From NCBI GenBank assembly GCA_004102645.1, contig CP034928.1:744001-808000 (forward strand): DNA of 64,000 nucleotides, read 5' to 3'. This DNA is from Candidatus Bipolaricaulis sibiricus (GTDB lineage: Bacteria; Bipolaricaulota; Bipolaricaulia; Bipolaricaulales; Bipolaricaulaceae). Every line of letters begins with the position of its first letter. Position 1 is the first letter of the stretch. A program made the position numbers and the translations under genes. Shown here piece by piece: positions 1 to 11,487 of this stretch. The notes beneath the pieces are model-generated. The model did not search any database. It was not told where the DNA came from and was given only the letters and a program-made list of their open reading frames with translations.

Positions 1-1314
1 TGGCAGGACATGGTCCAAGGTCACGACGACACGACGCCCCCCCCGGGGATGCCCTCGGCCTACGCCATGGTGGGCTTGGAGACGAGCATCGTGATGCACC
101 CCCAGGTATGGAAGGCGAGCGGGCACTACGACCTCTTCCACGACATGCTCGTGGACTGCCGCCGCTGCAAGGCGCGGTTCCGCGCTGACCAGCTGGCCAC
201 GAGCTCGTGCCCCGAGAAGCCCTCCAGACACCCCGGTGAGCACACGACGTGCGACCTCACCCCCCCTCGGGAGTTCAACCTCATGTTCAAGACCTACATT
301 GGAGCGCTGGTTGATCCGGACAGCGAGGCCTACCTGCGTCCGGAGACAGCCCAAGGGATGTTCGTCAACTTCCGGAATGTCCTCGCCACGGCCCGGGTCA
401 AGCTGCCGTTCGGGATCGCTCAGATCGGGAAGTCGTTCCGCAACGAGATCACCCCGCGGAACTTCACCTACCGGTCGCGGGAGTTCGAACAGATGGAGAT
501 CGAGTTCTTCTGCCGCCCCGAGGAGTCGCGACAGTGGTACGAGTACTGGCGCGACCGCCGTCTGCGGTGGTACGTGTCCCTGGGGCTGGCGAGCGAGAAG
601 GTGCGGCTCCGCGAGCACACCGCGGACGAGCTGAGCCACTACAGCTGCGGTACAGCAGACATCGAGTATGCCTTCCCGTTCCTCCCGGACGGGGAGTTTG
701 GCGAGCTGGAGGGGATTGCCCACCGTGGGGACTTCGATCTCCGCTCGCACATGGAGGGTAAGTTGGTCCGGCGGGGAGATGACCTCGTAGTGGAGACGGG
801 GCCAGACGGCAGGCCGCGGCACCCCGGCAGCGGGAAGGACCTCTCGTACTACGATGAGGAGACGAAGGAACGCCTCATCCCTCACGTGATCGAGCCCTCC
901 GCGGGGGTAGACAGGTCTGTCCTGGCCTTCATCTGTGAGGCATACGCGGAAGACGCCATCCCCGATGAGAGCGGTACCCCCCAGCCCCGGGTCGTGCTCA
1001 AGCTGAATCCACGCCTCGCGCCCGTGAAGGCGGCGGTGTTCCCTCTCATCCGCCGAGACGGGATGCCCGAACGGGCACTCGAGATCTACCGAGAGCTGAA
1101 GTCACGGTGGAACGTGGACTACGACGAGAAAGGCTCGATCGGCCGTCGCTACCGACGCCAGGATGAGTCTGGAACGCCATTCTGCATCACGGTGGACGGA
1201 GAGACGGCGGCTGACGAGACCGTAACCGTGCGCGATCGCGACACCACGGTTCAGCAGCGCGTGCCGATCAAGGACCTTGTTGGATTGCTGCAGGAGAGGA
1301 TCGTAGGTCCCTAG
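1..1314 (+). CDS. glyQS: Glycyl-tRNA synthetase, dimeric class II type (5' truncated)
   Basis: Charges tRNA-Gly with glycine. The frame is open from the first base (WQDMVQG...), so the true start lies upstream of the window. Visible class II landmarks are the Zn-type insert start (DCRRCKARFRAD), PETAQGMFVNF, motif 2 (GKSFRNEITPRNFTYR, with REFEQMEIEFF after it) and motif 3 (EPSAGVDRSVLAF). The C-terminal third is an anticodon-binding domain (from about LKLNPRLAPVKAAVFPL to the end). This is the single-chain homodimeric form, not the alpha2beta2 form. It stands alone on the plus strand; a new promoter begins about 50 bp after its stop, so it probably ends its own transcription unit. Confidence 0.97.
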   Translation, partial: WQDMVQGHDDTTPPPGMPSAYAMVGLETSIVMHPQVWKASGHYDLFHDMLVDCRRCKARFRADQLATSSCPEKPSRHPGEHTTCDLTPPREFNLMFKTYIGALVDPDSEAYLRPETAQGMFVNFRNVLATARVKLPFGIAQIGKSFRNEITPRNFTYRSREFEQMEIEFFCRPEESRQWYEYWRDRRLRWYVSLGLASEKVRLREHTADELSHYSCGTADIEYAFPFLPDGEFGELEGIAHRGDFDLRSHMEGKLVRRGDDLVVETGPDGRPRHPGSGKDLSYYDEETKERLIPHVIEPSAGVDRSVLAFICEAYAEDAIPDESGTPQPRVVLKLNPRLAPVKAAVFPLIRRDGMPERALEIYRELKSRWNVDYDEKGSIGRRYRRQDESGTPFCITVDGETAADETVTVRDRDTTVQQRVPIKDLVGLLQERIVGP

Positions 1315-1361
1315 GGACACGCCTGCGTCGCCTCCGTCCTGCACGTCCCCCGGCTGCCCTG

Positions 1362-1389
1362 TTGACGGGCGGTGTAACCCCACTATACT
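1362..1389 (+). promoter_or_regulatory. Sigma70-type promoter of the 21-residue micro-gene
   Basis: TTGACG at 1362-1367, a 16-nt spacer and TATACT at 1384-1389. It lies 49 nt before the ATG of the micro-gene at 1438. Confidence 0.7.
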
Positions 1390-1437
1390 CGCGCTCGGTC
1401 AGCCCTCGAATGCGGGCGACGAAGGAGGCGAAGTCAC

Positions 1438-1503
1438 ATGCTGATGAAGGAGAAGAAGGCGGAGAAGCCCAAGCAGCCGAAGAAGCCGTGCGGTTGTTGC
1501 TAA
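1438..1503 (+). CDS. 21-residue Lys/Pro-rich peptide ending in Cys-Gly-Cys-Cys
   Basis: Reads MLMKEKKAEKPKQPKKPCGCC and stops at TAA. Support for a real gene: a good promoter (1362-1389), a Shine-Dalgarno AAGGAGG at 1422-1428 nine bases before the ATG, and a hairpin terminator 54 nt after the stop, so a complete transcription unit is built around it. Seven of the first sixteen residues are Lys, and the last four carry three Cys, which suggests metal binding, thiol chemistry or a modified peptide; function is not recognisable. No neighbour looks like a modification enzyme. It could instead be a regulatory upstream ORF, but the terminator separates it from the next gene. Confidence 0.6.
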   Translation: MLMKEKKAEKPKQPKKPCGCC

Positions 1504-1556
1504 GGGATACATCGCGGAGTGCGATGACTCGGGGATGAACCTCAGGATCGCCGGGA

Positions 1557-1582
1557 GGGCGCGGGGAGCGCCCCTTCTTTCT
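1557..1582 (+). terminator. Intrinsic terminator after the micro-gene
   Basis: GGGCGC (1557-1562), loop GGGGA, GCGCCC (1568-1573), then CTTCTTTCT. An outer pairing CCGGGAG (1551-1557) with CTCCCGG (1581-1587) is also possible. Confidence 0.6.
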
Positions 1583-1851
1583 CCCGGGGACCCTACACGG
1601 GTGCCTGGAGGCCATTCCCCGACCTGAAGACCGACGATTTGACGCCCCGTGCCCAACGCCATAAGCTTGCCCAAGTGTTGAGCGTGACCGGGGAGGCGTG
1701 CAGCAGCGGGGGACGAGAACACACACAAAGGAGGATGAACCCCTCCGAGCGAGCGCCGCGAACTGGCTCCCCCGACTCCGATGTGGAGTTGCCACCCCAG
1801 TGGGCTTGACCCAGGCGGGCCGCGGGCAGCGAACGGAGGGTAAGGAGGGTT
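1583..1851 (+). other. Intergenic leader before the Ig-repeat lipoprotein
   Basis: About 270 nt with no convincing gene. A weak promoter-like TTGACG is at 1639-1644. A 24-codon ORF starts at 1735, but its AAAGGAGG touches the ATG, too close for normal initiation. I see no known riboswitch class. The strong AAGGAGG just before 1852 belongs to the lipoprotein. Confidence 0.4.
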
Positions 1852-2832
1852 ATGAACAGGAAACACGTGAAGAAGCTGTTGGGAGTAGGTGCAGTGGTGC
1901 TGGCAGGACTCCTGCTCGTCGGGTGTGGCGGGGATTTCAAGCTACCTACCACCACACTCACAATGTCAGTCCCACAGGGACGATCTGGTACAACCAAGGT
2001 GACGTTCACCCGCGAGAGGTTCGAGGGCGAGGTCAGCTTCTCCTTGACCGGGGCGCCGACCGGTGTGACGGCGAAGTTCGATCCTGTGAAGACGGACACG
2101 AAGGGCACCGAGACGACCCTGACCCTCACGGTGGGCGATACGGTGGCAGTGCAGAAGTACACCCTGAAGGTCGTGGCCCAGAGCGGGAACAAGAAGAAGG
2201 AGCAGACGCTTGAGCTCACCGTCCAGGTGAAGCCGGACTTCACCATCGCCGCGACCCCCGCTGCCCTCACCGTCAAGCAGGGCGCGAGTGGCACAGTAAC
2301 GGTCAACCTTTCCCGCAACGCAACGTTCACCGGTGCAGTCGCACTGACCCTTGAAGGGGCTCCCGCAGGAGTGACCGGGACGTTCAACCCGGCATCAGCT
2401 ACAGGCGCTACGAGCACGCTGACCCTCAATGTCTCCAGCACTGCTGCAGCCGGCGTGTACAACCTCACGGTCCGCGGCAAGGGCGACGGACTGGACAAGA
2501 CGACGCGGGTCACGCTTACGGTCGAAGCGCTGCCGGACTTCAGCCTCTCCGGCCAGCCTTCTGCGGTTGAGGTGAAGCGAGGCGAAGCCGCTACGGTGAC
2601 GATTACCGTGAACCGCGTGGGTGGGTTTGCAGAGCCGATCCAGTTCGAGATCGAGGGTCTTCCCACCGGTGTGACGGCGACCTTTGACCCCAATCCGGCC
2701 CCAGCGGGCACGGCCACACTGCGGATCACCACGGGAACGGCTGCCGCTGCGGGCACCTACCCGCTTCGGGTACGGGGCACGGCAGGTGCACTTTCGAGGG
2801 TGGCGAACGTCAGTCTGACGATCAGTCAGTAG
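1852..2832 (+). CDS. Lipoprotein with three Ig-like repeats
   Basis: 326 residues. A lysine-rich n-region and hydrophobic segment end in the lipobox LLVGCGG, so the mature protein should be lipid-anchored by Lgt/LspA/Lnt, all encoded in this window. The rest is about three 85-95-residue beta-sandwich repeats, each following the pattern P-x-x-x-x-V-K-x-G, then G-(A/L)-P-(A/T)-G-V-T-(A/G)-x-F-(D/N)-P, then G-x-Y-x-L-x-V-(R/V)-(G/A). These repeats are common in exported proteins of environmental bacteria and are usually structural or adhesive. The start is fixed by AAGGAGG a few bases upstream. Function beyond surface attachment is unknown. Confidence 0.85.
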   Translation: MNRKHVKKLLGVGAVVLAGLLLVGCGGDFKLPTTTLTMSVPQGRSGTTKVTFTRERFEGEVSFSLTGAPTGVTAKFDPVKTDTKGTETTLTLTVGDTVAVQKYTLKVVAQSGNKKKEQTLELTVQVKPDFTIAATPAALTVKQGASGTVTVNLSRNATFTGAVALTLEGAPAGVTGTFNPASATGATSTLTLNVSSTAAAGVYNLTVRGKGDGLDKTTRVTLTVEALPDFSLSGQPSAVEVKRGEAATVTITVNRVGGFAEPIQFEIEGLPTGVTATFDPNPAPAGTATLRITTGTAAAAGTYPLRVRGTAGALSRVANVSLTISQ

Positions 2833-2859
2833 AGTTCGAGTACCTGATCTGTACGGGGT

Positions 2860-2891
2860 GGGGGACGGCGCATCGCCGTCCCCCTTGTTTT
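2860..2891 (+). terminator. Strong intrinsic terminator
   Basis: Eleven-base-pair stem GGGGGACGGCG (2860-2870) and CGCCGTCCCCC (2874-2884) with a CAT loop, followed by TTGTTTT. Ends the lipoprotein transcript. Confidence 0.9.
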
Positions 2892-3160
2892 CGTTCCTCA
2901 TCAGAGGTCCCGCCGATCGCCGCTGGCGCCGCCTTCACCGCGGGGGGGTAGCCCGTGGGGGACGCCGCTCACCCGTGGCACGCCGACCTGCGGCGCGCAC
3001 TCCGCTGCGGTTCAGCGCAGCACGGTGGACGTTTGGAGGAAGCGGACGCTCGCAACCGGGGTGCAGACCCACGTCTGGTGGCCGGTATCGCATTCCGGGA
3101 CCGCGAACATCCGGTCTTTCATCGCGGAGCCGAAGGCTCGACGAGGACCCGCCCAGGCCG
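2892..3160. other. Intergenic region; possible 36-residue minus-strand ORF
   Basis: No recognised gene. On the minus strand, downstream of yvcK, 3122..3012 encodes 36 residues beginning MKDRMFAVPECDTGHQTW and containing two Cys. It lacks a clear Shine-Dalgarno sequence and may be chance or a remnant. Confidence 0.25.
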
Positions 3161-4474
3161 CTAGGTACTGAACCAGCGGGTCCAGGAGTGCCGAAGGGCC
3201 CGAGCCTCGCGCGCGAGCACCCGCGCCAGCCGGTGAGGGTCGTGCTTGATGGTGAGTTTCCCTTCCATCTCCACGACGTCCAGCACCGGTGCGCGGATCA
3301 CCCGCAGCCCCATGGTTCGCGGCCCATGCAGGTCGTCCAGCACCGGCTCGCTCCCCTCCTCCCGGTAGCGCGCGACGATCTCCGCGGGAGGAACGCCGCT
3401 GTTCACCACCACGGCGTGGAACCGTCGCAGGTCTACGTGGTCCGCGAGCGCCTTGAGGTGATCGCTGGCGGTGAACCGGTCGGTCTCTCCCGGCTCGGTC
3501 ATCAGGTTCATGATGACGATCTTCTCGGCGCGAGACTGGTCTACCGCATTGGAGATTCCCTCAACGAGAAGGTTGGAGATGATGCTCGAGTAGAGGCTCC
3601 CCGGTCCGACGAGGATCAGATCGGCACCCGCAATCGCGTCGAGGGCCACCGAGTAGGCTCGAGCAGGCTTCGAAAGGCGGAGGCTCCGGATCGGGGCATG
3701 CGCAGCTGCGATCTCGGCCTCGCCCACGATCGTCCGACCGTCGGCCAGCTCGGCCACGAGGTCTGCCCGGTCGAGGGTGGAGGGAACAACCTTTCCTCGA
3801 ACCGAGAGGAAGTGGCTGGCCTCTTCTACCGCGCGATCGAACCCGCCCGCCGCCTGTTCCATCCCGGCGAGGAGAACGTTCCCCAGCGAGTGGCCAACCA
3901 ACCCCTCGCCAGACCGGAACCGGTGTTGCATGAACCGCGCCATCCGTGCTTCGTCGTCCGCAAGGGCGAGCAAGCAGTTCCGCACATCACCCGGTGGCAT
4001 GACGTCGAGTTCCGCGCGCAGGCGACCCGAGCTGCCCCCAGTGTCCATCACTGTGACCACTGCGGTCAGATTGGCCGTGTAGGATTTGATCCCGCGGAGC
4101 AGGGTCGAAAGCCCCGTTCCACCACCGATCGCGACAACGTGCGGCGCGGCGCGCAGAACGCGTCCCTGGTACAGAGCTTCGGCGACAGAACCTCCTCCGC
4201 GAGGGGTCACCGCATGGAGAATCGCCCGAACCGCGCAGGCCATGCCGACCACCATGCCGACGAGGCCGCCGAACACCAGCGCTGCTCCGAACACGGGCCG
4301 CCATAGGAACGGAAAGTGCCGCAGCAAGAGGGCATAGAGTCCGCGCATGCCCTCATCACCGACCCAGCACAGCGCTCCGAACGCGACGAGCGCGATCGAA
4401 CCGAGAGCGAGGAGAAACCAGCGTTTCACACCCATCCCGGGAAGGAGAAGCTTGACGACTGGAGGGACCGTCAC
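3161..4474 (-). CDS. yvcK: YvcK/CofD-like gluconeogenesis factor with N-terminal membrane segments
   Basis: 437 residues from GTG 4474. The family signature is clear: AIGGGTGLSTLLRGIK, VMDTGGSSGRLR and PPGDVRNCLLALADD, the CofD-like nucleotide-sugar-binding fold. In Bacillus, YvcK binds UDP-GlcNAc and affects carbon metabolism and cell shape. Here two hydrophobic stretches precede the domain, one starting RWFLLALGSIALVAFGALC and one around VFGGLVGMVVGMACAV, so this version appears membrane-anchored. The chosen GTG overlaps the dnaE stop as GTGA, with GGAG just upstream, suggesting translational coupling; Met 4435 is an alternative. It is last in eno-ftsB-dnaE-yvcK. Confidence 0.9.
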   Translation of the reverse strand: MTVPPVVKLLLPGMGVKRWFLLALGSIALVAFGALCWVGDEGMRGLYALLLRHFPFLWRPVFGAALVFGGLVGMVVGMACAVRAILHAVTPRGGGSVAEALYQGRVLRAAPHVVAIGGGTGLSTLLRGIKSYTANLTAVVTVMDTGGSSGRLRAELDVMPPGDVRNCLLALADDEARMARFMQHRFRSGEGLVGHSLGNVLLAGMEQAAGGFDRAVEEASHFLSVRGKVVPSTLDRADLVAELADGRTIVGEAEIAAAHAPIRSLRLSKPARAYSVALDAIAGADLILVGPGSLYSSIISNLLVEGISNAVDQSRAEKIVIMNLMTEPGETDRFTASDHLKALADHVDLRRFHAVVVNSGVPPAEIVARYREEGSEPVLDDLHGPRTMGLRVIRAPVLDVVEMEGKLTIKHDPHRLARVLAREARALRHSWTRWFST

Positions 4475-7400
4475 CGCCACTCCACCCGCACGCCGGGGCC
4501 GAGTTGCGACAGGCGCTCCCCGAGCTCCGGGCACGGTTGCACTGTGTACTGGGGACCCGCGTTGACGACGAGCGCTCGCTCATCCCCGATCACGCGGACC
4601 CGTACGGCCGCCGGGCCGGGATGGTCGGCGAGGATCCGACCCAGCTGAGCTGCGCTCTCCCGGGTTACGAGGTCGAGCGGGACTTCGATCCAGCACAGCG
4701 CTGGGGCCGCGCGCGTGCCTAGGAGCGGTTCCACCTCAAGGGCCTGCAGCCGCCGCGATCCATTCCGTTCAGACCAGCGGACGCGCAGGTACAGCAACGC
4801 GCGTTCCTGGAGGACGCTGGCCCGTGTGCTGTACAGGCGCGAACCCACGATGACCTCCACCTCGCCGGTCGGATCCTCCAGGGACAGGAACGCCATCGGG
4901 CCGTCCTGGGTCGCCACGGTCTTCAGCGCGCGCACCAGACCGGCGATGCCGAAACTGCGGCTCTGCGTGGCGGCCTCGGCAAGGGGGATGGCGCCACGCG
5001 CCCTGATCTCCGCCGCGTGAGCATCCAGGGGGTGGCCGGACAGGTACAACCCCAGGAGCTCGCGCTCGAACTCGAGCAGCATCTCGCGGGGATACTCCTC
5101 CTCCCCGACCGCGAGTTTAGGTGCCAGATCCTCAGCCTCAAAGAACGACTGCTGTCCCGAGGCCCGCTGGGCCCGAGTCAGCTGCGCCAGACGCACACCT
5201 TCGCAGGCAAGGGCCATCAGAGCCTTGCGCGGGAGTCCGAACCGGTCCATCGCGCCAGCCTTGATCATGCACTCCACGGACTCGCGGGTGACGCGCTCCG
5301 GGTCGATGCGCTGGCAGAAGTCGAAGAAGCTTCGGTACCCGGAGCCGCGGTTGGCGAGGATCGCCTCAACTGCGCCCACTCCCACATGCTTGATCGCTCC
5401 CAACCCAAACCGGATGCGTCTCTCCCCAACTGGCGTGAACCCCACCGCCGACTCGTTCACGTCCGGCGGAAGCACCTCGATCCCCATCGCCCGGCAGTCG
5501 TCGATATACGCCGCGACCTTGTCCGTGTTGTCCTGGACCGAGGTCAGGAGAGCAGCCATGAACTCCGTCGGGTAGTGCGCCTTGAAGTAGGCTGTCCAGT
5601 AGGTGATGAAGGCGTAGGCTGTCGAGTGCGCCTTGACGAACCCGTACCGCGCGAACTTCTCGATGTCAGAGAAGATCCGGCGAGCCTCGTCGGCGGCGAT
5701 CCCGTTCTGGATACACCCTTCGACGAACCGTGACTCCATCTCCGCCATCTCCTCTGGCTTCTTCTTGCCCATGGCCCGTCGCAGGAGGTCCGCTTCCCCC
5801 AACGTGAAGCCCGCCAATCGCTGCGCCAGAAGGAGGATCTGGTCCTGGTAGATGGGAAGCCCGTAGGTCTCGGAGAGGACTTCCTCGGTCGCGGGGTGGG
5901 GGTACGTGACGGGCTGACGCCCGTGCTTGCGCTCGATGTAGTCATCAGCCATCCCGGAGTCGAGCGGACCTGGGCGGAACAGACCCAAGATGGCAATGAG
6001 ATCGCGGAATTCCGTCGGCTCGAGGCGCCGGATGAGCGCCCTCATCCCTGCCGACTCGATCTGAAACACGCCGGTCGTCTGTCCGGACTGGATCAGCTCG
6101 TAGGTCGCCCGATCATCGAGGGGAAGCTGGTCCAGGTTGACCTCGATTCCCGTTCGGGTCTCCACCAGCCGCGCGACATCGTCGAGGAGGGTCAGGTTGC
6201 GCAGGCCGAGGAAGTCCATCTTCAGAAGGCCCACGGCCTCAACGTCGTGCATGTCGAACTGGGTCACGAACTGGCCATCGGACAGGCGAAGCAGCGGGAC
6301 GAAACGCTCCAAGGGCTCCGGCGCGATCACGACGCCCGCAGCGTGGGTCGAGCTGTTGCGCAGCAATCCTTCCAGACGTCGCGCGATGGCGAACAGCTTG
6401 CGGGTGTCCTCCTCCCCCTCTGCCATCTCCCTCAGCGCTGGCACCTGCTCCAGGGCACGGGGGAGCGCCATCCCAAATGGGACAAGCTTGGCGATGCGGT
6501 CCGACTTCTCGTAGGGCAATCCGAGCACCCGGGCGACATCGCGCACCACGGATCGCGCGGCCATTCGGTCGAACGTCGCGATCTGGGCAAGGTGATCCCG
6601 ACCGTACCGCTCCGCGACGTAGCGGATGACCTCGTCCCGCCCCCGAACACAGAAGTCGATGTCGAAGTCGGGGAGGGTGACGCGATCGGGGTTCAGGAAC
6701 CGCTCGAACAGGAGGTGAAACCGCAACGGGTCGACCTGGGTGATCCCCAACGCATAGGCCACGAGAGACCCCGCGGCCGAACCACGACCCGGCCCGACCG
6801 GAATCCTGTTCCGGCGGGCGTAGCCGACGAAGTCGGCGACGATGAGAAAGTACGGAGCGAGGTCCATCCGCGTGATCACATCGAGCTCGTAGGTCAGCCG
6901 TTCCTGGACGTGGGCCGGAAGGGGATCGCCGAATCGACGCCGAGCCCCCGCCCACGCCTGGGCCGTCAGCTCCTCGTTCGGGGATAGGGCACTCGGATAT
7001 CGGGGCAGCAATCGCCGCCCCAGCTCCAGCTCCAGCTCGCAGCGCTCGGCCACGGCCACCGTAGCGGCGAGGGCGCCTGGGACCTCCCGAAACCGTTCTG
7101 CCATCTCCTCCTCGGTCAAGAAGTGATACCCAGTGCCGTCGAAGGCGCGCGCATCAGGATCGGACAGCTTCTTCCCCGCCTGGATGTTGATGAGAACCCG
7201 GTGCGGTTCGCGATCGTCGGCATCCAAGTAGTGCACATCGGAGGTCGCGACCACAGGGAGACCGAGGCGGCCCGCGAGGGCGAGCTGGTCACGGATCACC
7301 CCACGGTTTCGTTCTAGTCCGTGGTCCTGCAGTTCGAGGTAGAACCTGCCCGAGAAGATCTCGGCAAGCCGCCCCGCAGCACGAGCGGCCTCCTCCCCCC

Positions 7401-7848
7401 GCCCCTGCAGGAGCAACCGCTGCACCTCGCCTGACTCGCACGCTGACAGAGCGATCAATCCCGCGGAGTGCTCCGCGAGGAGATCCAGATCGACCCGAGG
7501 CTTGTAGTAGAACCCCTCGGTGTGCGCGCGGTTCGCAAGAAACAAGAGGTTCTGCCAGCCCGTCCGGTCCATCGCCAACGTGACGAGGTGGTAGGGAGAC
7601 CGACTGGCCGAGGCATCTCGGGAGAAACGTGAGTCTGGCGCGACGTACAGCTCAACCCCGAGCAGGGGTTTGACCCCTGCCTCGCGCGCTGCTCGGTAGA
7701 ACTTGATGGCCCCGGAGAGGTTCCCGTGGTCGGTGAGGGCGAGCGCAGGCATGCCCAGCTCGGCAGCACGGGCCACAAGCTCACGCACCCGTCCCATGCC
7801 GTCAAGAAGGGAGTACTCGGAGTGGACGTGCAGATGAACGAACGCCAC
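4471..7848 (-). CDS. dnaE: DNA polymerase III alpha subunit
   Basis: 1125 residues, close to the usual bacterial DnaE1 length. An N-terminal PHP domain keeps its metal ligands (HLHVHSEYSLLDG at 5-17, TDHGN near 40, ATSDVHYL near 201-208), so proofreading or pyrophosphatase activity is possible. The polymerase core shows GPGRGSAAGS (352-361) and the catalytic aspartates in PDFDIDF (D396, D398). Helix-hairpin-helix and a C-terminal OB domain (FGIAGLVRALKT...) follow. The start codon is GTG, one base after the ftsB-like stop, with GGAGG upstream. No separate proofreading subunit lies nearby. Confidence 0.98.
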   Translation of the reverse strand: MAFVHLHVHSEYSLLDGMGRVRELVARAAELGMPALALTDHGNLSGAIKFYRAAREAGVKPLLGVELYVAPDSRFSRDASASRSPYHLVTLAMDRTGWQNLLFLANRAHTEGFYYKPRVDLDLLAEHSAGLIALSACESGEVQRLLLQGRGEEAARAAGRLAEIFSGRFYLELQDHGLERNRGVIRDQLALAGRLGLPVVATSDVHYLDADDREPHRVLINIQAGKKLSDPDARAFDGTGYHFLTEEEMAERFREVPGALAATVAVAERCELELELGRRLLPRYPSALSPNEELTAQAWAGARRRFGDPLPAHVQERLTYELDVITRMDLAPYFLIVADFVGYARRNRIPVGPGRGSAAGSLVAYALGITQVDPLRFHLLFERFLNPDRVTLPDFDIDFCVRGRDEVIRYVAERYGRDHLAQIATFDRMAARSVVRDVARVLGLPYEKSDRIAKLVPFGMALPRALEQVPALREMAEGEEDTRKLFAIARRLEGLLRNSSTHAAGVVIAPEPLERFVPLLRLSDGQFVTQFDMHDVEAVGLLKMDFLGLRNLTLLDDVARLVETRTGIEVNLDQLPLDDRATYELIQSGQTTGVFQIESAGMRALIRRLEPTEFRDLIAILGLFRPGPLDSGMADDYIERKHGRQPVTYPHPATEEVLSETYGLPIYQDQILLLAQRLAGFTLGEADLLRRAMGKKKPEEMAEMESRFVEGCIQNGIAADEARRIFSDIEKFARYGFVKAHSTAYAFITYWTAYFKAHYPTEFMAALLTSVQDNTDKVAAYIDDCRAMGIEVLPPDVNESAVGFTPVGERRIRFGLGAIKHVGVGAVEAILANRGSGYRSFFDFCQRIDPERVTRESVECMIKAGAMDRFGLPRKALMALACEGVRLAQLTRAQRASGQQSFFEAEDLAPKLAVGEEEYPREMLLEFERELLGLYLSGHPLDAHAAEIRARGAIPLAEAATQSRSFGIAGLVRALKTVATQDGPMAFLSLEDPTGEVEVIVGSRLYSTRASVLQERALLYLRVRWSERNGSRRLQALEVEPLLGTRAAPALCWIEVPLDLVTRESAAQLGRILADHPGPAAVRVRVIGDERALVVNAGPQYTVQPCPELGERLSQLGPGVRVEWR

Positions 7849-7849
7849 C

Positions 7850-10507
<2,658 letters not shown>

Positions 10508-10509
10508 CG

Positions 10510-11430
10510 TCAGTCGTACTGGATCCGCGGGTTGACCACTCCATACAGGAGGTCAACGATCAGGTTGATGACCACGAAGGCAAGCGCCAACAGCAGGACC
10601 GCCCCCTGCACGACGGGATAGTCGCGAGCGCTGATCGAGTCGACCATCAGCCGCCCCACACCTGGCCAGGCGAAGACGGTCTCGGTCAGCACCGCTCCTG
10701 AGAGCAGCGCGCCAAACCGAAGTCCGATGATCGTCACAATCGGAATCAGCGCGTTGCGCAACGCATGGCGAAGCACAACCGAGCTCTGGCGCAACCCCTT
10801 GGCCCGCGCTGTGTTTACGTAGTCCTGGCGCATCACTTCGAGCATCGTCGACCGGGTGAAGCGAGCCACCAGGGCCACCGAAGATGCCGCCAAGGTCACC
10901 GAGGGGAGGATGAGGTTGATCGGCCCCCCTCGGCCGGCAGCGGGGAGCCACCCCAGTCGCACCGAGAACAAGAGCATCAGCATCAGCCCCAGCCAGAACA
11001 CCGGGGCGGACAGCCCGACCAAGGCACCGAACATGCTCGCGTAGTCAAAGACCGAGTAGGGCTTGGTCGACGAGATCACCCCCACCGCCACCCCGAGGAG
11101 CGTCGCCAAGAGCAGGCTCACGAACGTCAGCTCGAGGGTGGGCACCATCCGCGACCACACCTCCTGGCTCACGGGGAGACCAGTCCGAATCGACGTCCCG
11201 AGGTCACCCCGGAACAACCCAGCCATGAACCGCCCGTATTGGATGTGGAGTGGCTGATCCAACCCGAGCGTTCGGCGCACCTGCTCGATGTACTCTCGCG
11301 TGGCGTGTACCCCCGCCATCGCCTGCGCGGGGTCGCCGGGGAGCATCCGTACCATGCTGAACACGAGCAGGGTGACCCCGAACAGGGTCGGAACTGCCAG
11401 CAGGAGCCGCCGTACCGTGTACTGAATCAA
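10510..11430 (-). CDS. ABC importer permease, DppB/OppB family
   Basis: 306 residues with the family N-terminus (YTVRRLLLAVPTLFGVTLLV), the LPGDPAQAM motif and the EAA loop (DYVNTARAKGLRQSSVVLRH then ALRNALIP). The first codon is TTG, and the upstream sequence is pyrimidine-rich with no Shine-Dalgarno sequence; translation may depend on events after the binding-protein gene. It forms the transmembrane pore with the DppC-like protein. The two ATPase genes normally linked (dppD, dppF) are absent here. Confidence 0.93.
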   Translation of the reverse strand: MIQYTVRRLLLAVPTLFGVTLLVFSMVRMLPGDPAQAMAGVHATREYIEQVRRTLGLDQPLHIQYGRFMAGLFRGDLGTSIRTGLPVSQEVWSRMVPTLELTFVSLLLATLLGVAVGVISSTKPYSVFDYASMFGALVGLSAPVFWLGLMLMLLFSVRLGWLPAAGRGGPINLILPSVTLAASSVALVARFTRSTMLEVMRQDYVNTARAKGLRQSSVVLRHALRNALIPIVTIIGLRFGALLSGAVLTETVFAWPGVGRLMVDSISARDYPVVQGAVLLLALAFVVINLIVDLLYGVVNPRIQYD

Positions 11431-11444
11431 GGGAGGAGGGAGCA

Positions 11445-11473
11445 GGGAGGGCCTGCCCAGGGCAAGCCCTCCC
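11445..11473 (-). promoter_or_regulatory. Intergenic hairpin between binding-protein and permease genes
   Basis: GGGAGGGC (11445-11452) pairs with GCCCTCCC (11466-11473) and the stem continues inward TGCC/GGCA after one mismatch; no U-tract. Such structures after a binding-protein gene often stabilise the upstream message or reduce read-through to the permeases. Confidence 0.55.
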
Positions 11474-11487
11474 CAGCCTTCATCCTG

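Noticed and set aside
1735-1809. 24-codon ORF as a leader peptide for the lipoprotein
   Set aside because: The Shine-Dalgarno sequence abuts the start codon and nothing links the ORF to control of 1852.
1698-1851. Riboswitch (ydaO or cobalamin type) before the Ig lipoprotein
   Set aside because: The region has purine-rich patches and GC stems but none of the conserved cores of these classes.
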